Numbered from the stretch's first letter, positions 40,848 to 52,370 are shown. The stretch is 64,000 nt of DNA from Volvox africanus (GCA_030268105.1 BSDZ01000022.1:1-64000); one strand, 5' to 3'. The notes: generated by a model from the sequence alone, not told the origin. Numbers and translations are program-made.

Positions 40848-43800
40848 GTTATGTGCCGGTTCCCAGCTATTGTGCTCAGACGAATACCCAGACCACTTAA
40901 CCAGGTACTCATGTACGTTACACTTACGCCTGCCTTTGCCAACACGTCGTGCACGGTAATCCAGGATACGTTCGACAGCATACAGGGTCTGCTTACCCGA
41001 TAACCAGGTAGAGGGATTAGCTTCCGTAACAGGAAGGATGCTATCGTTAGCCTCAGGCAGAGTACCCCGATATGGACGTATGAGAGATACATGAAATGTG
41101 GGATGAATGTGTAGGTCAGATGGGAGTTGTAACTCTACAGCCACCGACCCTACCATGCGTACGACAGGATAAGGCCCCACAAAGTGTGGTAATAACTTGC
41201 GAGACCCATCAGCCAGGGAACGAAGGTTCTTCGTGCTCAACATAACCAGCTGGCCCTTAGTGAACGTGACATCCTTTTTGGACTTGTTATAATAGTCCAT
41301 AGCCCGTTGCTGTGCAGCTTCCAGGCAAGCTTTAGCGTCAGTTAGACGGGACACGAAAGACTTAGCAAACGTTTTTGCAGCTGGAACATTTACGTCCAAC
41401 TCCCGCCAAACAGGCAAAGCAGGGTTAAAACCGTAATTCAGGAAAAACGGACTATTACCAACGGACCGGTTAGTAGCATTATTAATGGCAAACTCAGCAG
41501 CGGTTAGGTAGGTATCCCATGCAGTAGGGGTGCGTCCTGCAAAGTTACGGAGCATATCACCCAGGACACGGTTAACACGCTCTGTTTGCCCATCAGATTG
41601 GGGGTGGTAGGCAGTGGACAGGTTCACCCGCATTCCTACCAGAGTCCCCAGGGCGCCCCAAAACTTACTTGCAAATTGAGTGCCGCGGTCAGATACCACG
41701 GACTTGGGGACCCCATGCAAACGTACCACATTGTCGAAAAATAGACGGGCCGTTTGCTCAGCTGTGCAGGATGATGTCGTGGGGGCCAGGTGGACCATCT
41801 TGGTGAAACGGTCGACCAGGACCAGCACGGCATCGTATCCTCCCTCAGTTTTGGGCAGCGCAACAATAAAGTCCATAGAGACGCTTTCCCACGGAGCGTC
41901 AGGAATAGGAAGAGGTTGGAGATGCCCATGTGCTTTACCAGACTGGGCCTTATTGCGCTGGCACAGGTCGCAACAGAGGACATAATTTTCGGTGTCCTTA
42001 GCCATGCGGGGCCACCAGAATTGACGCCGCAAAAGCTCTAGTAACCGCGTGCAGCCAGGATGCCCAGCAAGAGGGCCGTCATGAAAACGTGAGAGAAGTT
42101 CACGACGTAATGAATCGTCGTTAGGTACGACAATCTGATGGTGGGATCCTTCCGATCGGATCCATAAGCCATGCTCCTGTACCAAGTGCCCCGTGTTGTT
42201 GTGAATTGTGAACCACGGGTTGGCTGCATAAGCCTGTTTCAAGCGCTTGGTAAAATCGGAGGGCACGAAGTTAGGTTTTGCCTGAGACCTACTCCGTGTG
42301 GTTACCGCCAGAATGGCTGCATGCAGTGAGGGGTGCCTACTGAGAGCATCAGCTATGTTAAGTGAGCCGCTCAGGTACTCCCAATCAAAGTTAAACCGTG
42401 CCAGGTATTCCATCCAGCGGGCCTGGCGTCGGTTAAGGGAGGGCACACCTTGCAGAAACGCAAGGGGTTTGTGATCAGTCTTGAGGGCAAAAGGCCGGCC
42501 CTCAAGGTAACATCGCCATTCCTTCAAGGCATGTAGGACCGCCAGAAATTCCTGTTCCCCAGTGGTATAACGGGTTTCAGCCCCCGAAAACTTCTTACTC
42601 GTGTATGCAATGGGGCGTCCCTGCTGCAACAGAACTGCCCCCGTCCCATGTATAGATGCATCAGTTATGACCTCTACACGGAACGGCAATGAGTAGTCAG
42701 GGAAGTGCAGGATAATATCATCAGAGATAGCACGCTTCAAAGCATCAAAAGCTTCTTGGCATGCGGGGGTCCAGGCCTCAGGTGAAGAGAAGGCTCCCTT
42801 ACGTGTGAGGTTTGTTAGCGGTGCAGCAATGACTGAGTAGCACTCTATGAACTTACGAAAGTAGTTGGTCAGGCCCAAAAACTTACGCAGTTCCTGAAGG
42901 TTGGAGGGCACTGGCCAATCCCGAACAACAGCAGTTTTCCGGGGGTCCATCCGTATGCCACCCTGAGACACTATATGCCCCAGATACTCCACCTGTGGTT
43001 GTGCCCAGTGGCACTTAGAACGCTTAGCATACAGCTGCTCACGCCGCAGAACCTCAAAGACCAGGCGGAGGTGTTGTATGTGCTCCTCACGGGTCTTTGA
43101 AAACACCAGGATATCGTCCAGATAACAGATGACGAATTTGTCGATGTATGGCCTGAAGATGCGGTCCATGACGGCTTGGAACGTGGCAGGGGCGTTCGTC
43201 AGTCCGAAACTAAGGATGGTATATTCAAAATGGCCAAACGGCGTACGGAAAGCCGTTTTAGGGATGTCAGATTCTGCTATACGAATCTGATTATACCCCT
43301 GCTGGAGGTCAATAGAGCTAAAGAATGCAGAATCTTTTAGCTTATCCAGCAGATCATCGACATGTGGGAGGGGGTAACGGTTCTTAACCGTTGCGGCATT
43401 TAACCCCCTATAGTCAATGCACATTCTCAGAGTCCCATCCTTCTTTCCCACAAACAGAATAGGGGCGGAGTATGGGGATGTGCTTGGCCGTATCATACCT
43501 TTTTTCAGCAGCTCAGTAACCTGTCGTTTGACCTCGTCCAGCTCCAAGGGGCTTAGCCGATACATGGGGCGGGAAACGGGTACTGCACCAGGCACCAAAG
43601 GTATGGTGTGATCCACATGCCGCATTGGAGGCTTACCAGGGACCTCCTGGAATATATCTGCATATTCCTGTAACAGGGCCTCAAGCTCAGGGTCAGTGGC
43701 ATCAGCTGGGATAGAAGTTGCATTCAGGTGCAACTTGGGCCGTACTAGTAAAGCATGGGCCCCCTTGCGAATCATGCGAACTGCTGCTTTTCTGCCAACA

Positions 43801-44196
43801 ACTTCAGGTTCAGTGTGCTGACAGATAGCAGTGGTTGCATAATTAAAGCAAGGCGCAGGTGTCATCTGATCTGGTGGCTGTCCGGCAGTAGTAAAGGGTA
43901 CCTTGCAGACTAGATTCCCCTTGCGCAGGCGCAAAGATTTAGACTCATAGTCAAGGACAGCCCCATACTGTGCTAGCATGGAAGAACCCAAGATATACGT
44001 GGCAGCGTCAGTTAGCTCAGGCAACACGTATGGGCGGACATTTAACCTTAAAGGACCTGCAGATAGACGAAGATCAACCTGCCCCAAGATAGCCTGCTTA
44101 CCCCCATCAGCAAGGGTAACTTCTGACCAGGAGCATGGGCTAGGTTTCAGGCCAAGCTGCGTAACCACTGATGCCGAAATGAAATTGGGTTTGAGC
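40848..44196 (-). CDS. pol: Family B protease C-part, RT, RNase H, integrase, chromodomain
   Basis: Open for over 1,100 codons. It starts within the protease at NFISASVVTQLG; the catalytic Asp-Thr/Ser-Gly that should lie just upstream is missing. VTLADGGKQAI and YILGSSMLAQY follow. RT has YLDDILVFS and [13 protein letters not shown], RNase H DASIHGTGAVLLQ and KTDHKPLAF, integrase CDLCQRNKA, MDFIVALP, VVSDRGTQF and AYHPQSDGQTER, and the chromodomain YLVKWSGYSSEHNSWEP. It then runs into the solo LTR, so the natural C-terminus is displaced to 40023-39946. No internal stop was seen. Confidence 0.9.
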
Positions 44197-44690
44197 GCGT
44201 TGCGCGGTTAGAGTGGCTTGAGCAGTTACCACAGAAAGACTTGAGAAGGCTTGAACGATTTCAGCGGAAGACTTGACGAGACGTCCCAGGGAGGAACAGT
44301 CTCGATACCAGCTTGTTGTATATGGTACCCACGAAGGGTGGTATCAAAGGATACCGGTTGTTGTGCCAGAGCCCGATGAAGTAGAGCCGCCGACTAGGTC
44401 GTACTTGAGAGACCATAAGGCCTCGAACCGGGCTTGACCTTCAGAAGTCACCACTACAACCGGAGATTCAGTGAACCAGGAACCAGATGTTCCACCATTT
44501 ACCATTCAGGCGGTAAATGGCCCATTCCATACAGGTTATGGAGTAACCGACAGGTTCGGATGTTTCAGGAAATCAGTTAGTATTGGTCGTCGACAGCCGA
44601 GACCAAATCCACAAATCGAATGCCAGACGGGAACATGAAACAGTTAATCTGATAATTAAATATATTATATCATAACAAAATAAACAGATA
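44190..44690 (-). mobile_element. Inserted family B LTR plus leader copy
   Basis: 44314-44690 is an LTR copy lacking about 40 bases at its outer end. 44190-44313 is the adjoining leader, with the primer site TGGTATCGAGAC at 44299-44310, matching 47400-47521. On the minus strand it replaces the protease segment between TAHV and NFISASVV. Confidence 0.85.
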
Positions 44691-45336
44691 ATTGAACGTG
44701 TGCGGTGAACGTACGACCTGCAGTACTTATGGTGATCAGAGGTACGCCAGCACCTATCAGGGCAGCAGCTTTAGGCAAGCAGAGAACTGAAATACAGGGT
44801 TCAGTCTCAGGCAAGCCCTCCTGAACCGGTTTAGGAGCAGCAAACCAGACGTCAACAGAGTATGGGCTTCCAGGGAGCTGAACGACCTCACCTGCCATAT
44901 CAAGGCTATGGAAAAGAGCCGTCCCTGGATTAAACCTTAAGACCCGTTGCATTCCCGACAGAAAAGAAGGGTTGCGTCGGGACACATACTCAGGCAGCAA
45001 GATGCATGCTGAGGTATCAGGGTGTTGACGTTTGCATGCCCTAAAGTGAGCTAATTGCTTCTGTAGCTCGCAGAGTGAAGAGGGAGTGAACAAGATAGTA
45101 TGCCCACCCAAGTTAGCGGAGGATAGGGGGCGACCTTGAGGCTCAAACAGATTACAAAAGCCATCAAAGCCGGCACGGACAGTTCGTGCATCAAAAGAAA
45201 AACGTCTCCCTATCACCTGCTCCACTTGGTTTAAAACAGAGGGCAAAAGAGCCCGTACTGCACGGCACTTTGCTACCATCTGGCCCACAGCAAAGACCCC
45301 AGGTGGTGATCCCTCCATACCAGCCTGGGCAAGTTC
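44691..45336 (-). pseudogene. Family B protease N-part, truncated
   Basis: Opens in frame after the gag UAG (45337-45339). First ATG is at 45316-45318, but a readthrough start is suggested by family A. LFTPSSLCELQKQLAHF and YSVDVWFAAP align with family A LFIPSSLREMSEQLA and YSVDVWYEAP. The frame reaches ITISTAGRTFTAHV and then enters the inserted LTR just before the expected catalytic Asp. Confidence 0.82.
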
Positions 45337-46716
45337 CTAGTGGTCCTTACCCTTATTTTTCTCCGCCCCCAGCATTGGGCAGGAGTCGACCCTATGTTGG
45401 TCGGAACCGCAACGGAGGCACATCCCATGTTGTTTACGAAAATGGAACTCCCGTCTAGTACATTTGAATGTGGTTAGATACTCCGCCAGGTTCTGCTTAG
45501 GCCCCTTCTTCTGCACGTGGCCCCCTTTTGGGGCCAAGTGCCTCCCCTGCTGTCCGCCACCCCTCTTAGACTTACCGGCGCCCTTAACCTGCCGCGGCTG
45601 ATCCTCGTGCCCGGTGATGCCTGGACGAACGGATGCAGCCCGCGGTTTTTTGGTTGGGGGCGCCGGGGTCTCCTCGTCAGGGTCGTCGCAGGCCATGTCC
45701 TGTACCGACAGCATGTTCATTTTGGGACGGGCCAGTTTGTCAGATTCCCGTCGGGCCAGTAACCTAAGTTCAGCTCCCAGGGAGAACTGAACCAAGTCTG
45801 TATATGACTTAAAGGTTTTACCCGACAGGTCAGTTGCACAGTCCCCACTAAGGTCGGATGAGAGGCCCTGCTGAAACCAAAACACACGCTCACTATCAGA
45901 CAGGTCCGCAATGGGCGTGACAAGAGCCTCAAAGCGGCTCTGATAGGCAGAGACAGTTTCTCCAGGGCGCATGCGGTATTTGCCAGCATTTAATTTCAGG
46001 CGTGCCTCAGTGTCACGTGACTGGACCTGGGGTGCAAAACGGACAAGCAGTGCTTCTAGCAGTTCCTCACATGTATAGGAATCCCTTGCGTTAGTCCATT
46101 GATCGTGCCATAATCTTGCCGCGCCTTCAAAGGCAGTGGCCAAGAAAAGACGGCGCGTAGAGTCCTGTTGACCCCCACGGGCTGTGGCAAAGTAGTTCCT
46201 AACATTACGGACAAAGGCCCGTGTTAGAGGCGCAGCAACTCGTCCTAAATCAGAAAGCTTAACATCCATAGGGATATTCAGCTTAGGCACTGCGATCGCT
46301 ATTTTTATCACCACGTCCTCATGTCCAGTATGAGGAGGCCCAGGTGGCCTGGAAGAGGTGCCCGCAACAGCAGCACAAGTTGTTGCGGCAGCAGCGGGAG
46401 CCATCCCAGGAATATCCACGGCACCAGGTGTCAAATGGTTTGACACTACAGCAGGGCCATGAACATAAAAAGGGGATGGGGCATGAATAGGTGATGTAGG
46501 TGCCTCAGGGGATGCTGTGCCGCCTTGCCTGGGAATAGGTGAAGGCTGGTTCGGAAGGTCGATACCACCTGCCACAGCAGCATTTGGTGGCTGTGTCAAC
46601 CTAGAGAGCCATTCCCACCTATTCGCTTGGCTAGCATTAGCAGCAATCCGGCCAACAAACTGAAAGGTGTTGGCAGCAAGAGCCGAGACAGCATTCGCTA
46701 AGTTTGAGGCTTGCAT
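45337..46716 (-). CDS. gag: Family B gag
   Basis: 459 residues with the gag core (RLWHDQWTNARDSYTCEELLEALLVRF, RPGETVSAYQSRFEALVTPI, ERVFWFQQGL), a basic Lys/Arg/Gly-rich stretch and a standard zinc knuckle C-x2-C-x4-H-x4-C (CLRCGSDQHRVDSC). The stop is TAG, followed in frame by GAA CTT GCC. The N-terminal third is Ala/Pro-rich. The start is the first Met of the open frame and is not proven. Confidence 0.88.
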   Translation of the reverse strand: MQASNLANAVSALAANTFQFVGRIAANASQANRWEWLSRLTQPPNAAVAGGIDLPNQPSPIPRQGGTASPEAPTSPIHAPSPFYVHGPAVVSNHLTPGAVDIPGMAPAAAATTCAAVAGTSSRPPGPPHTGHEDVVIKIAIAVPKLNIPMDVKLSDLGRVAAPLTRAFVRNVRNYFATARGGQQDSTRRLFLATAFEGAARLWHDQWTNARDSYTCEELLEALLVRFAPQVQSRDTEARLKLNAGKYRMRPGETVSAYQSRFEALVTPIADLSDSERVFWFQQGLSSDLSGDCATDLSGKTFKSYTDLVQFSLGAELRLLARRESDKLARPKMNMLSVQDMACDDPDEETPAPPTKKPRAASVRPGITGHEDQPRQVKGAGKSKRGGGQQGRHLAPKGGHVQKKGPKQNLAEYLTTFKCTRREFHFRKQHGMCLRCGSDQHRVDSCPMLGAEKNKGKDH

Positions 46717-47521
46717 ATTGTATGCCTGAAAGCCTAACAGATCGAACTGCGAGTGACTGTTCTGGCGAAAGGCAAAGCAAAGGCAAGGACCAGGGCCTAC
46801 CCAACGCTTGGATGCCTTCGATGAACTTCAAAAATTTTGAAGTCCGCGCGTGAAGTTGATTTGCGATGGATCGGAGTGACTGGGCAGAAGTGCCGCTCCG
46901 ACGGGTCTGAGGTGTTGACACTGCAGAAACACTCACGGCGGTTGGAACAAACACAATACCTTTCAAGTAATAGAGATATATATGTATTAGTGGAAGCCGA
47001 AGTAAATTCACGAAGTCAACTCCTCGTCAGATTCGATGCGAAGGTACTATTGAACCCGCAACTAAAGGGATTCCTCAGCAAAACTGCAATACAAGTTCTA
47101 GATAGAAAGCAGTGTTGCAGGAAGATATTACCTAACAGAGAAGGCGGAATTGTCTAGGTCGCAAGCCACGTTGACCGCGACTAACTTAGAGATTGACTTT
47201 AACAGAAAGCACAGCCGAACTCACAGAGAGCAGGTTCTAAGTGTCACTAGACTAATTTCGTGAATATTACAGACCTGTGGTAGCCGCAGTGAAAATGGCG
47301 GCGCTCAGCTCCTCAGGCAATGTCTCCATGTCCAGAGGGATGTCGGCAGGAGGAAGATCCTGGTCGATGTCCATTTATAAAAGGGCAGCTTGAGTGGTTT
47401 GAGCACGTTGCGCGGTTAGAGTGGCTTGAGCAGTTACCACAGAAAGACTTGAGAAGGCTTGAACGATTTCAGCGGAAGACTTGACGAGACGTCCCAGGGA
47501 GAAACTGTCTCGATACCAGCT
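46717..47521 (-). other. Family B 5' leader
   Basis: Untranslated stretch between gag and the 5' LTR, with primer-binding site TGGTATCGAGAC at 47507-47518 (minus). The 120 bp nearest the LTR recur at 44190-44313. No coding signal. Confidence 0.7.
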
Positions 47522-47828
47522 TGTCGTATATGGTACCCACGAAGGGTGGTATCAAAAGATACCGGTTGGTGTGCCAGAGCCCGATTAAGTAGAGCCGCCG
47601 ACTAGGTCGTACTTGAGAGACCATAAGGCCTCGAACCGGGCGTGACCTTCAGATGTCACCACTACAACCGGAGATCCAGTGAACCAGGAACCAGATGTTC
47701 CACCATTTACCATTCAGGCGGTAAATGGCCCATTCCATACAGGTTATAGAGTAACCGACAGGTTCGGATGTATCAGGAAATCGGTTAGTATTGGTCGTCG
47801 ACAGCCGAGACCAAATCCACAAATCGAA
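47522..47828 (-). repeat. Family B 5' LTR, truncated by the tandem array
   Basis: Matches 39455 onward for 307 bp, up to CAAATCGAA, then changes to array sequence (AAGGCCGTG). The missing outer 115 bp include the LTR end, so its flanking duplication cannot be tested. Confidence 0.88.
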
Positions 47829-48239
47829 AGGCCGTGTAAATAAGACCTCTTCATGGTAAGTAGGTCGAATCATCCCCATCCTCATCCCCATCCTTATCCC
47901 CATCCTCGTCCTCTTCACATACTCAGCAGCAGCAGCAGCAGCAGAAGCAGAAGCAGAAGCAGAAGCATTGTATCGTGCATTACGACTGGTGGAGGGCCTT
48001 TAGCTATGTTGTTTGCTATGCCTGGAGTAAGCGATGGCGTGCAAGCTGCAATACATTAATTATCTCATCTTTTGGCATGCGGGTACTCACCCGTCAACAA
48101 AAAATACGGGGTTGAAAATACAAAGATTGCTGCAGCGTGTTTCTGCGCATGTCAATTTGATGTATCTTCTCGGCTGAGGATGTGCACAGTTGTTGCATAT
48201 GTGTGTCAAGATATCTGTGCACAATATGATGACACCCTG

Positions 48240-48311
48240 TGCCGCAGTCTGGGGTCGAACCAGAGGCCTCTTGCTTACAAGACAAACGCTCTACCACTGA
48301 GCTACAACGGC
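48240..48311 (-). tRNA. tRNA-Thr (UGU), unit 1
   Basis: 72-nt cloverleaf read on the minus strand from GCCGTTG to CTGCGGCA. D arm GCTC-AGTGGTAGA-GC, anticodon loop CTTGTAA (anticodon TGT), variable loop of five bases, T arm TCTGG-TTCGACC-CCAGA. A-box TAGCTCAGTGG and B-box GGTTCGACCCC fit Pol III promoters. The acceptor stem has a U-U at pair 6-67. The nearest TTTT on the transcribed strand is about 120 nt downstream, unusually far. Confidence 0.9.
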
Positions 48312-49518
48312 TGAGGGCGAAGCGAAGCAGGTAGCTGATCATGATCCACATCTGCCGTACAATGTCATCTAGGTACGGAGGGTTTCATTGGAGGGCCTGC
48401 ATACCCTATGCGGATCTTCCGTCCCCATGGACATCCATGGACGTATCTTTCCCGCCGTGCCATTGTATGTATGCTTCCATCCAAGTGCGTGTGTGGAGCA
48501 CCTTGACTAAATGTACAGCCAACCTTGCCATTTACAACTTAACCAGAATCTCACACCCGCAGCTACGGATTCACCTATGGGCGAGCTCCGAGTCTTTGTG
48601 CCGTAGGGCACGTAGTGCAACGGTGACTCCTTGCTAGTTACATTATAGTAGTGACTTATAAAGAATGAAGAAGTGTCTGTCTCAACTATCCAGGCACCTT
48701 AAATAGTGCTGCCTGGTACAAAAGGGGGCCTTACGTCTATTCGAAACTGGCGCGCATTCTACAACTGACACTGTTGTACGAATGCTCGCATTCAAGTGGT
48801 CCCATGCGACTTGACCAAGTTCTATGCGTTAGATCTATTATAACTAATCTATTATTACGCAATTACGTTAATGTCATATAAAGCTAAATTACGACAACTC
48901 AGATTCACTCTTTCTGGCGCTTCTGCGCCATTCGCCCTGTTACACAAAGTGTGTCTTGGATCATGAAAGTGGATGACATACTACAACTGTGTCTGACATA
49001 CTCCCGCCTTTTCATTACTTGCATCTCACACATACATCTATCCTGCGTACCATCCCATTCACACGCCTATCGTATTGCACATCGTCATACTGAGACAGTG
49101 AAACAGTCATTTAACATAACAGTGCTTCTGAAACGCGCACCAATAGATGATCATCCTTTTGTTATGGCAGACGCACACACAAAGGCCGTTAGATGTATCT
49201 CAGCTGCGCATCCGAGGTGTCATGCGTGGCTGGGGCAGCTGGAAGGCAGACACGTCTTAATACAACATTTCCTTCTATGTGGATACGTACTTTCACATAT
49301 GCATGCCAGCGTTTGATTTCAGGCAGCATATGCACCTACCACTTGATCTACGTATGTACAATAAGTTGCAATGGACGTACACTTCATCCTTGTTTGTTTG
49401 TTAAACCATCCATGATGGTTCGCTATGTTCTATTCATGACTGTGTCCCATCTGTGCTATCATGCGCGTGTTCTGGTGGCGTGGGCCTGTCGGTTCCGTCC
49501 GCAGGTTTTGCTTGGACC

Positions 49519-49707
49519 GGGTGCACGGCTGTTGCGGTAGTGTAAGGCCACAACCATGCTGACGTGTGGAGTGAGCAAGCTCACCATTGACAAGTCCCCC
49601 AAAAAGATTGAAGTTAATCGCAGGTCCTCAATGAGGACCATATAAGCGATTAAGCTTATAAGAACAGATACTACACATGATCTGAGCCAAAAGGCCGAGA
49701 AAGGTAT
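49519..49707 (-). ncRNA. U2 snRNA, unit 1
   Basis: 189 nt on the minus strand, starting ATACCTTTCTCGGCCTTTTG. It contains the branch-point-pairing GTGTAGTATCTG, the stem-loop GGTCCTCATTGAGGACC, an Sm-type site (AATCTTTTTGG), the GAGCTTGCTC loop and the conserved end CCGTGCACCC. Length and order match U2 (188 nt in human). U2 pairs with intron branch points in the spliceosome. A promoter was not identified upstream (49708-49800). Confidence 0.95.
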
Positions 49708-50047
49708 GAGTATCAAGGTGCACGGTGCACAACCCACACGCTATGGCATGGGAATGATGACCCACCCTGGCCGATGGTGGGTTCAGAGAAATGACACATC
49801 GTCAGTCAAGCGCCGCACACACGTCGCTGCATAATATAATGTAAGAACAAATGGCATTTTACCTATCGAAGTCAAAGCTCACCAACTGGAAGCAGGCGAT
49901 CGATAACTTACACACTTCACAATGCAAACAGATGTCTCGCTCGTTCACCCTGTATTAGGAAGGTGCACTGGACGGATAACTTTTGTCAGGCCTCTTTCGC
50001 AATTAGTCGTGAGATGACGTTCCGTCTATTGTTAAATTATATGTACA

Positions 50048-50127
50048 TACCCTACCCTACCCTACCCTACCCTACCCTACCCTACCCTACCCTACCCTAC
50101 CCTACCCTACCCTACCCTACCCTACCC
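50048..50127. repeat. (TACCC) x16
   Basis: Sixteen exact pentamers closing unit 1. Confidence 0.95.
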
Positions 50128-50248
50128 AGCAGATGATTGTAAATAAGGCCGTGTAAATAAGACCTCTTCATGGTAAGTAGGTCGAATCATCCCCATCCTC
50201 ATCCCCATCCTTATCCCCATCCTCGTCCTCTTCACATCCTCAGCAGCA

Positions 50249-50279
<31 letters not shown>

Positions 50280-50562
50280 AAGCAGAAGCATTGTCTCGTG
50301 CATTACGACTGGTGGAGGGCCTTTAGCTATGTTGTTTGCTATGCCTGGAGTAAGCGATGGCGTGCAAGCTGCAATACATTAATTATCTCATCTTTTGGCA
50401 TGCGGGTACTCACCCGTCAACAAAAAATACGGGGTTGAAAATACAAAGATTGCTGCAGCGTGTTTCTGCGCATGCCAATTTGATGTATCTTCTCGGCTGA
50501 GGATGTGCACAGTCGTTGCATATGTGTGTCAAGATATCTGTGCACAATATGATGACACCCTG

Positions 50563-50634
50563 TGCTGCAGTCTGGGGTCGAACCAGAGGCCTCTTGCTTA
50601 CAAGACAAACGCTCTACCACTGAGCTACAACGGC
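50563..50634 (-). tRNA. tRNA-Thr (UGU), unit 2, acceptor-stem variant
   Basis: As unit 1 but the 3' strand reads CTGCAGC instead of CTGCGGC, giving a C-A mismatch at acceptor pair 3-70 besides the U-U at 6-67. It may be poorly processed. Confidence 0.85.
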
Positions 50635-51841
50635 TGAGGGCGAAGCGAAGCAGGTAGCTGATCATGATCCACATCTGCCGTACAATCTCATCTAGGTACG
50701 GAGGGTTTCATTGGAGGGCCTGCATACCCTATGCGGATCTTCCGTCCCCATGGACATCCATGGACGTATCTTTCCCGCCGTGCCATTGTATGTATGCTTC
50801 CATCCAAGTGCGTGTGTGGAGCACCTTGACTAAATGTACAGCCAACCTTGCCATTTACAACTTAACCAGAATCTCACACCCGCAGCTACGGATTCACCTA
50901 TGGGCGAGCTCCGAGTCTTTGTGCCGTAGGGCACGTAGTGCAACGGTGACTCCTTGCTAGTTACATTATAGTAGTGACTTATAAAGAATGAAGAAGTGTC
51001 TGTCTCAACTATCCAGGCACCTTAAATAGTGCTGCCTGGTACAAAAGGGGGCCTTACGTCTATTCGAAACTGGCGCGCATTCTACAACTGACACTGTTGT
51101 ACGAATGCTCGCATTCAAGTGGTCCCATGCGACTTGACCAAGTTCTATGCGTTAGATCTATTATAACTAATCTATTATTACGCAATTACGTTAATGTCAT
51201 ATAAAGCTAAATTACGACAACTCAGATTCACTCTTTCTGGCGCTTCTGCGCCATTCGCCCTGTTACACAAAGTGTGTCTTGGATCATGAAAGTGGATGAC
51301 ATACTACAACTGTGTCTGACATACTCCCGCCTTTTCATTACTTGCATCTCACACATACATCTATCCTGCGTACCATCCCATTCACACGCCTATCGTATTG
51401 CACATCGTCATACTGAGACAGTGAAACAGTCATTTAACATAACAGTGCTTCTGAAACGCGCACCAATAGATGATCATCCTTTTGTTATGGCAGACGCACA
51501 CACAAAGGCCGTTAGATGTATCTCAGCTGCGCATCCGAGGTGTCATGCGTGGCTGGGGCAGCTGGAAGGCAGACACGTCTTAATACAACATTTCCTTCTA
51601 TGTGGATACGTACTTTCACATATGCATGCCAGCGTTTGATTTCAGGCAGCATATGCACCTACCACTTGATCTACGTATGTACAATAAGTTGCAATGGACG
51701 TACACTTCATCCTTGTTTGTTTGTTAAACCATCCATGATGGTTCGCTATGTTCTATTCATGACTGTGTCCCATCTGTGCTATCATGCGCGTGTTCTGGTG
51801 GCGTGGGCCTGTCGGTTCCGTCCGCAGGTTTTGCTTGGACC

Positions 51842-52030
51842 GGGTGCACGGCTGTTGCGGTAGTGTAAGGCCACAACCATGCTGACGTGTGGAGTGAGCA
51901 AGCTCACCATTGACAAGTCCCCCAAAAAGATTGAAGTTAATCGCAGGTCCTCAATGAGGACCATATAAGCGATTAAGCTTATAAGAACAGATACTACACA
52001 TGATCTGAGCCAAAAGGCCGAGAAAGGTAT
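51842..52030 (-). ncRNA. U2 snRNA, unit 2
   Basis: Same sequence class as unit 1 (CACTCCACACG in the 3' half). Confidence 0.95.
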
Positions 52031-52370
52031 GAGTATCAAGGTGCACGGTGCACAACCCACACGCTATGGCATGGGAATGATGACCCACCCTGGCCGATGG
52101 TGGGTTCAGAGAAATGACACATCGTCAGTCAAGCGCCGCACACACGTCGCTGCATAATATAATGTAAGAACAAATGGCATTTTACCTATCGAAGTCAAAG
52201 CTCACCAACTGGAAGCAGGCGATCGATAACTTACACACTTCACAATGCAAACAGATGTCTCGCTCGTTCACCCTGTATTAGGAAGGTGCACTGGACGGAT
52301 AACTTTTGTCAGGCCTCTTTCGCAATTAGTCGTGAGATGACGTTCCGTCTATTGTTAAATTATATGTACA

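Larger units (their letters stand above)
39455..47828 (-). mobile_element. Ty3/gypsy chromovirus, family B, multiply disrupted
   Basis: Order on the minus strand: truncated 5' LTR 47828-47522, leader to 46717, gag 46716-45337, protease N-part to about 44692, an inserted LTR-plus-leader copy 44690-44190, protease C-part and pol to 40848, a family A solo LTR 40847-40024, pol tail 40023-39946, polypurine tract 39890-39877, 3' LTR 39876-39455. The coding region aligns with family A along its length. The order could also reflect two tandem partial elements, one deleted for gag and the other for pol. Confidence 0.88.
47828..50127. repeat. U2/tRNA-Thr array unit 1 (starts inside unit)
   Basis: First unit. 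It lacks the (TACCC)n tract and about 20 bp on its left side because it abuts the LTR. It is 6 bp shorter than the others in the CAG/GAAGCA tract (47926-47967) and ends with 16 TACCC copies. Frames of 80-121 codons recur in every unit, but with units nearly identical this is not evidence of coding. Confidence 0.95.

Noticed and set aside
48228..48316. Possible box C/D snoRNA (TGATGA before and CTGA after the tRNA on the plus strand)
   Set aside because: The boxes straddle a well-formed tRNA on the other strand, the CTGA is partly tRNA sequence, and there is no terminal stem.
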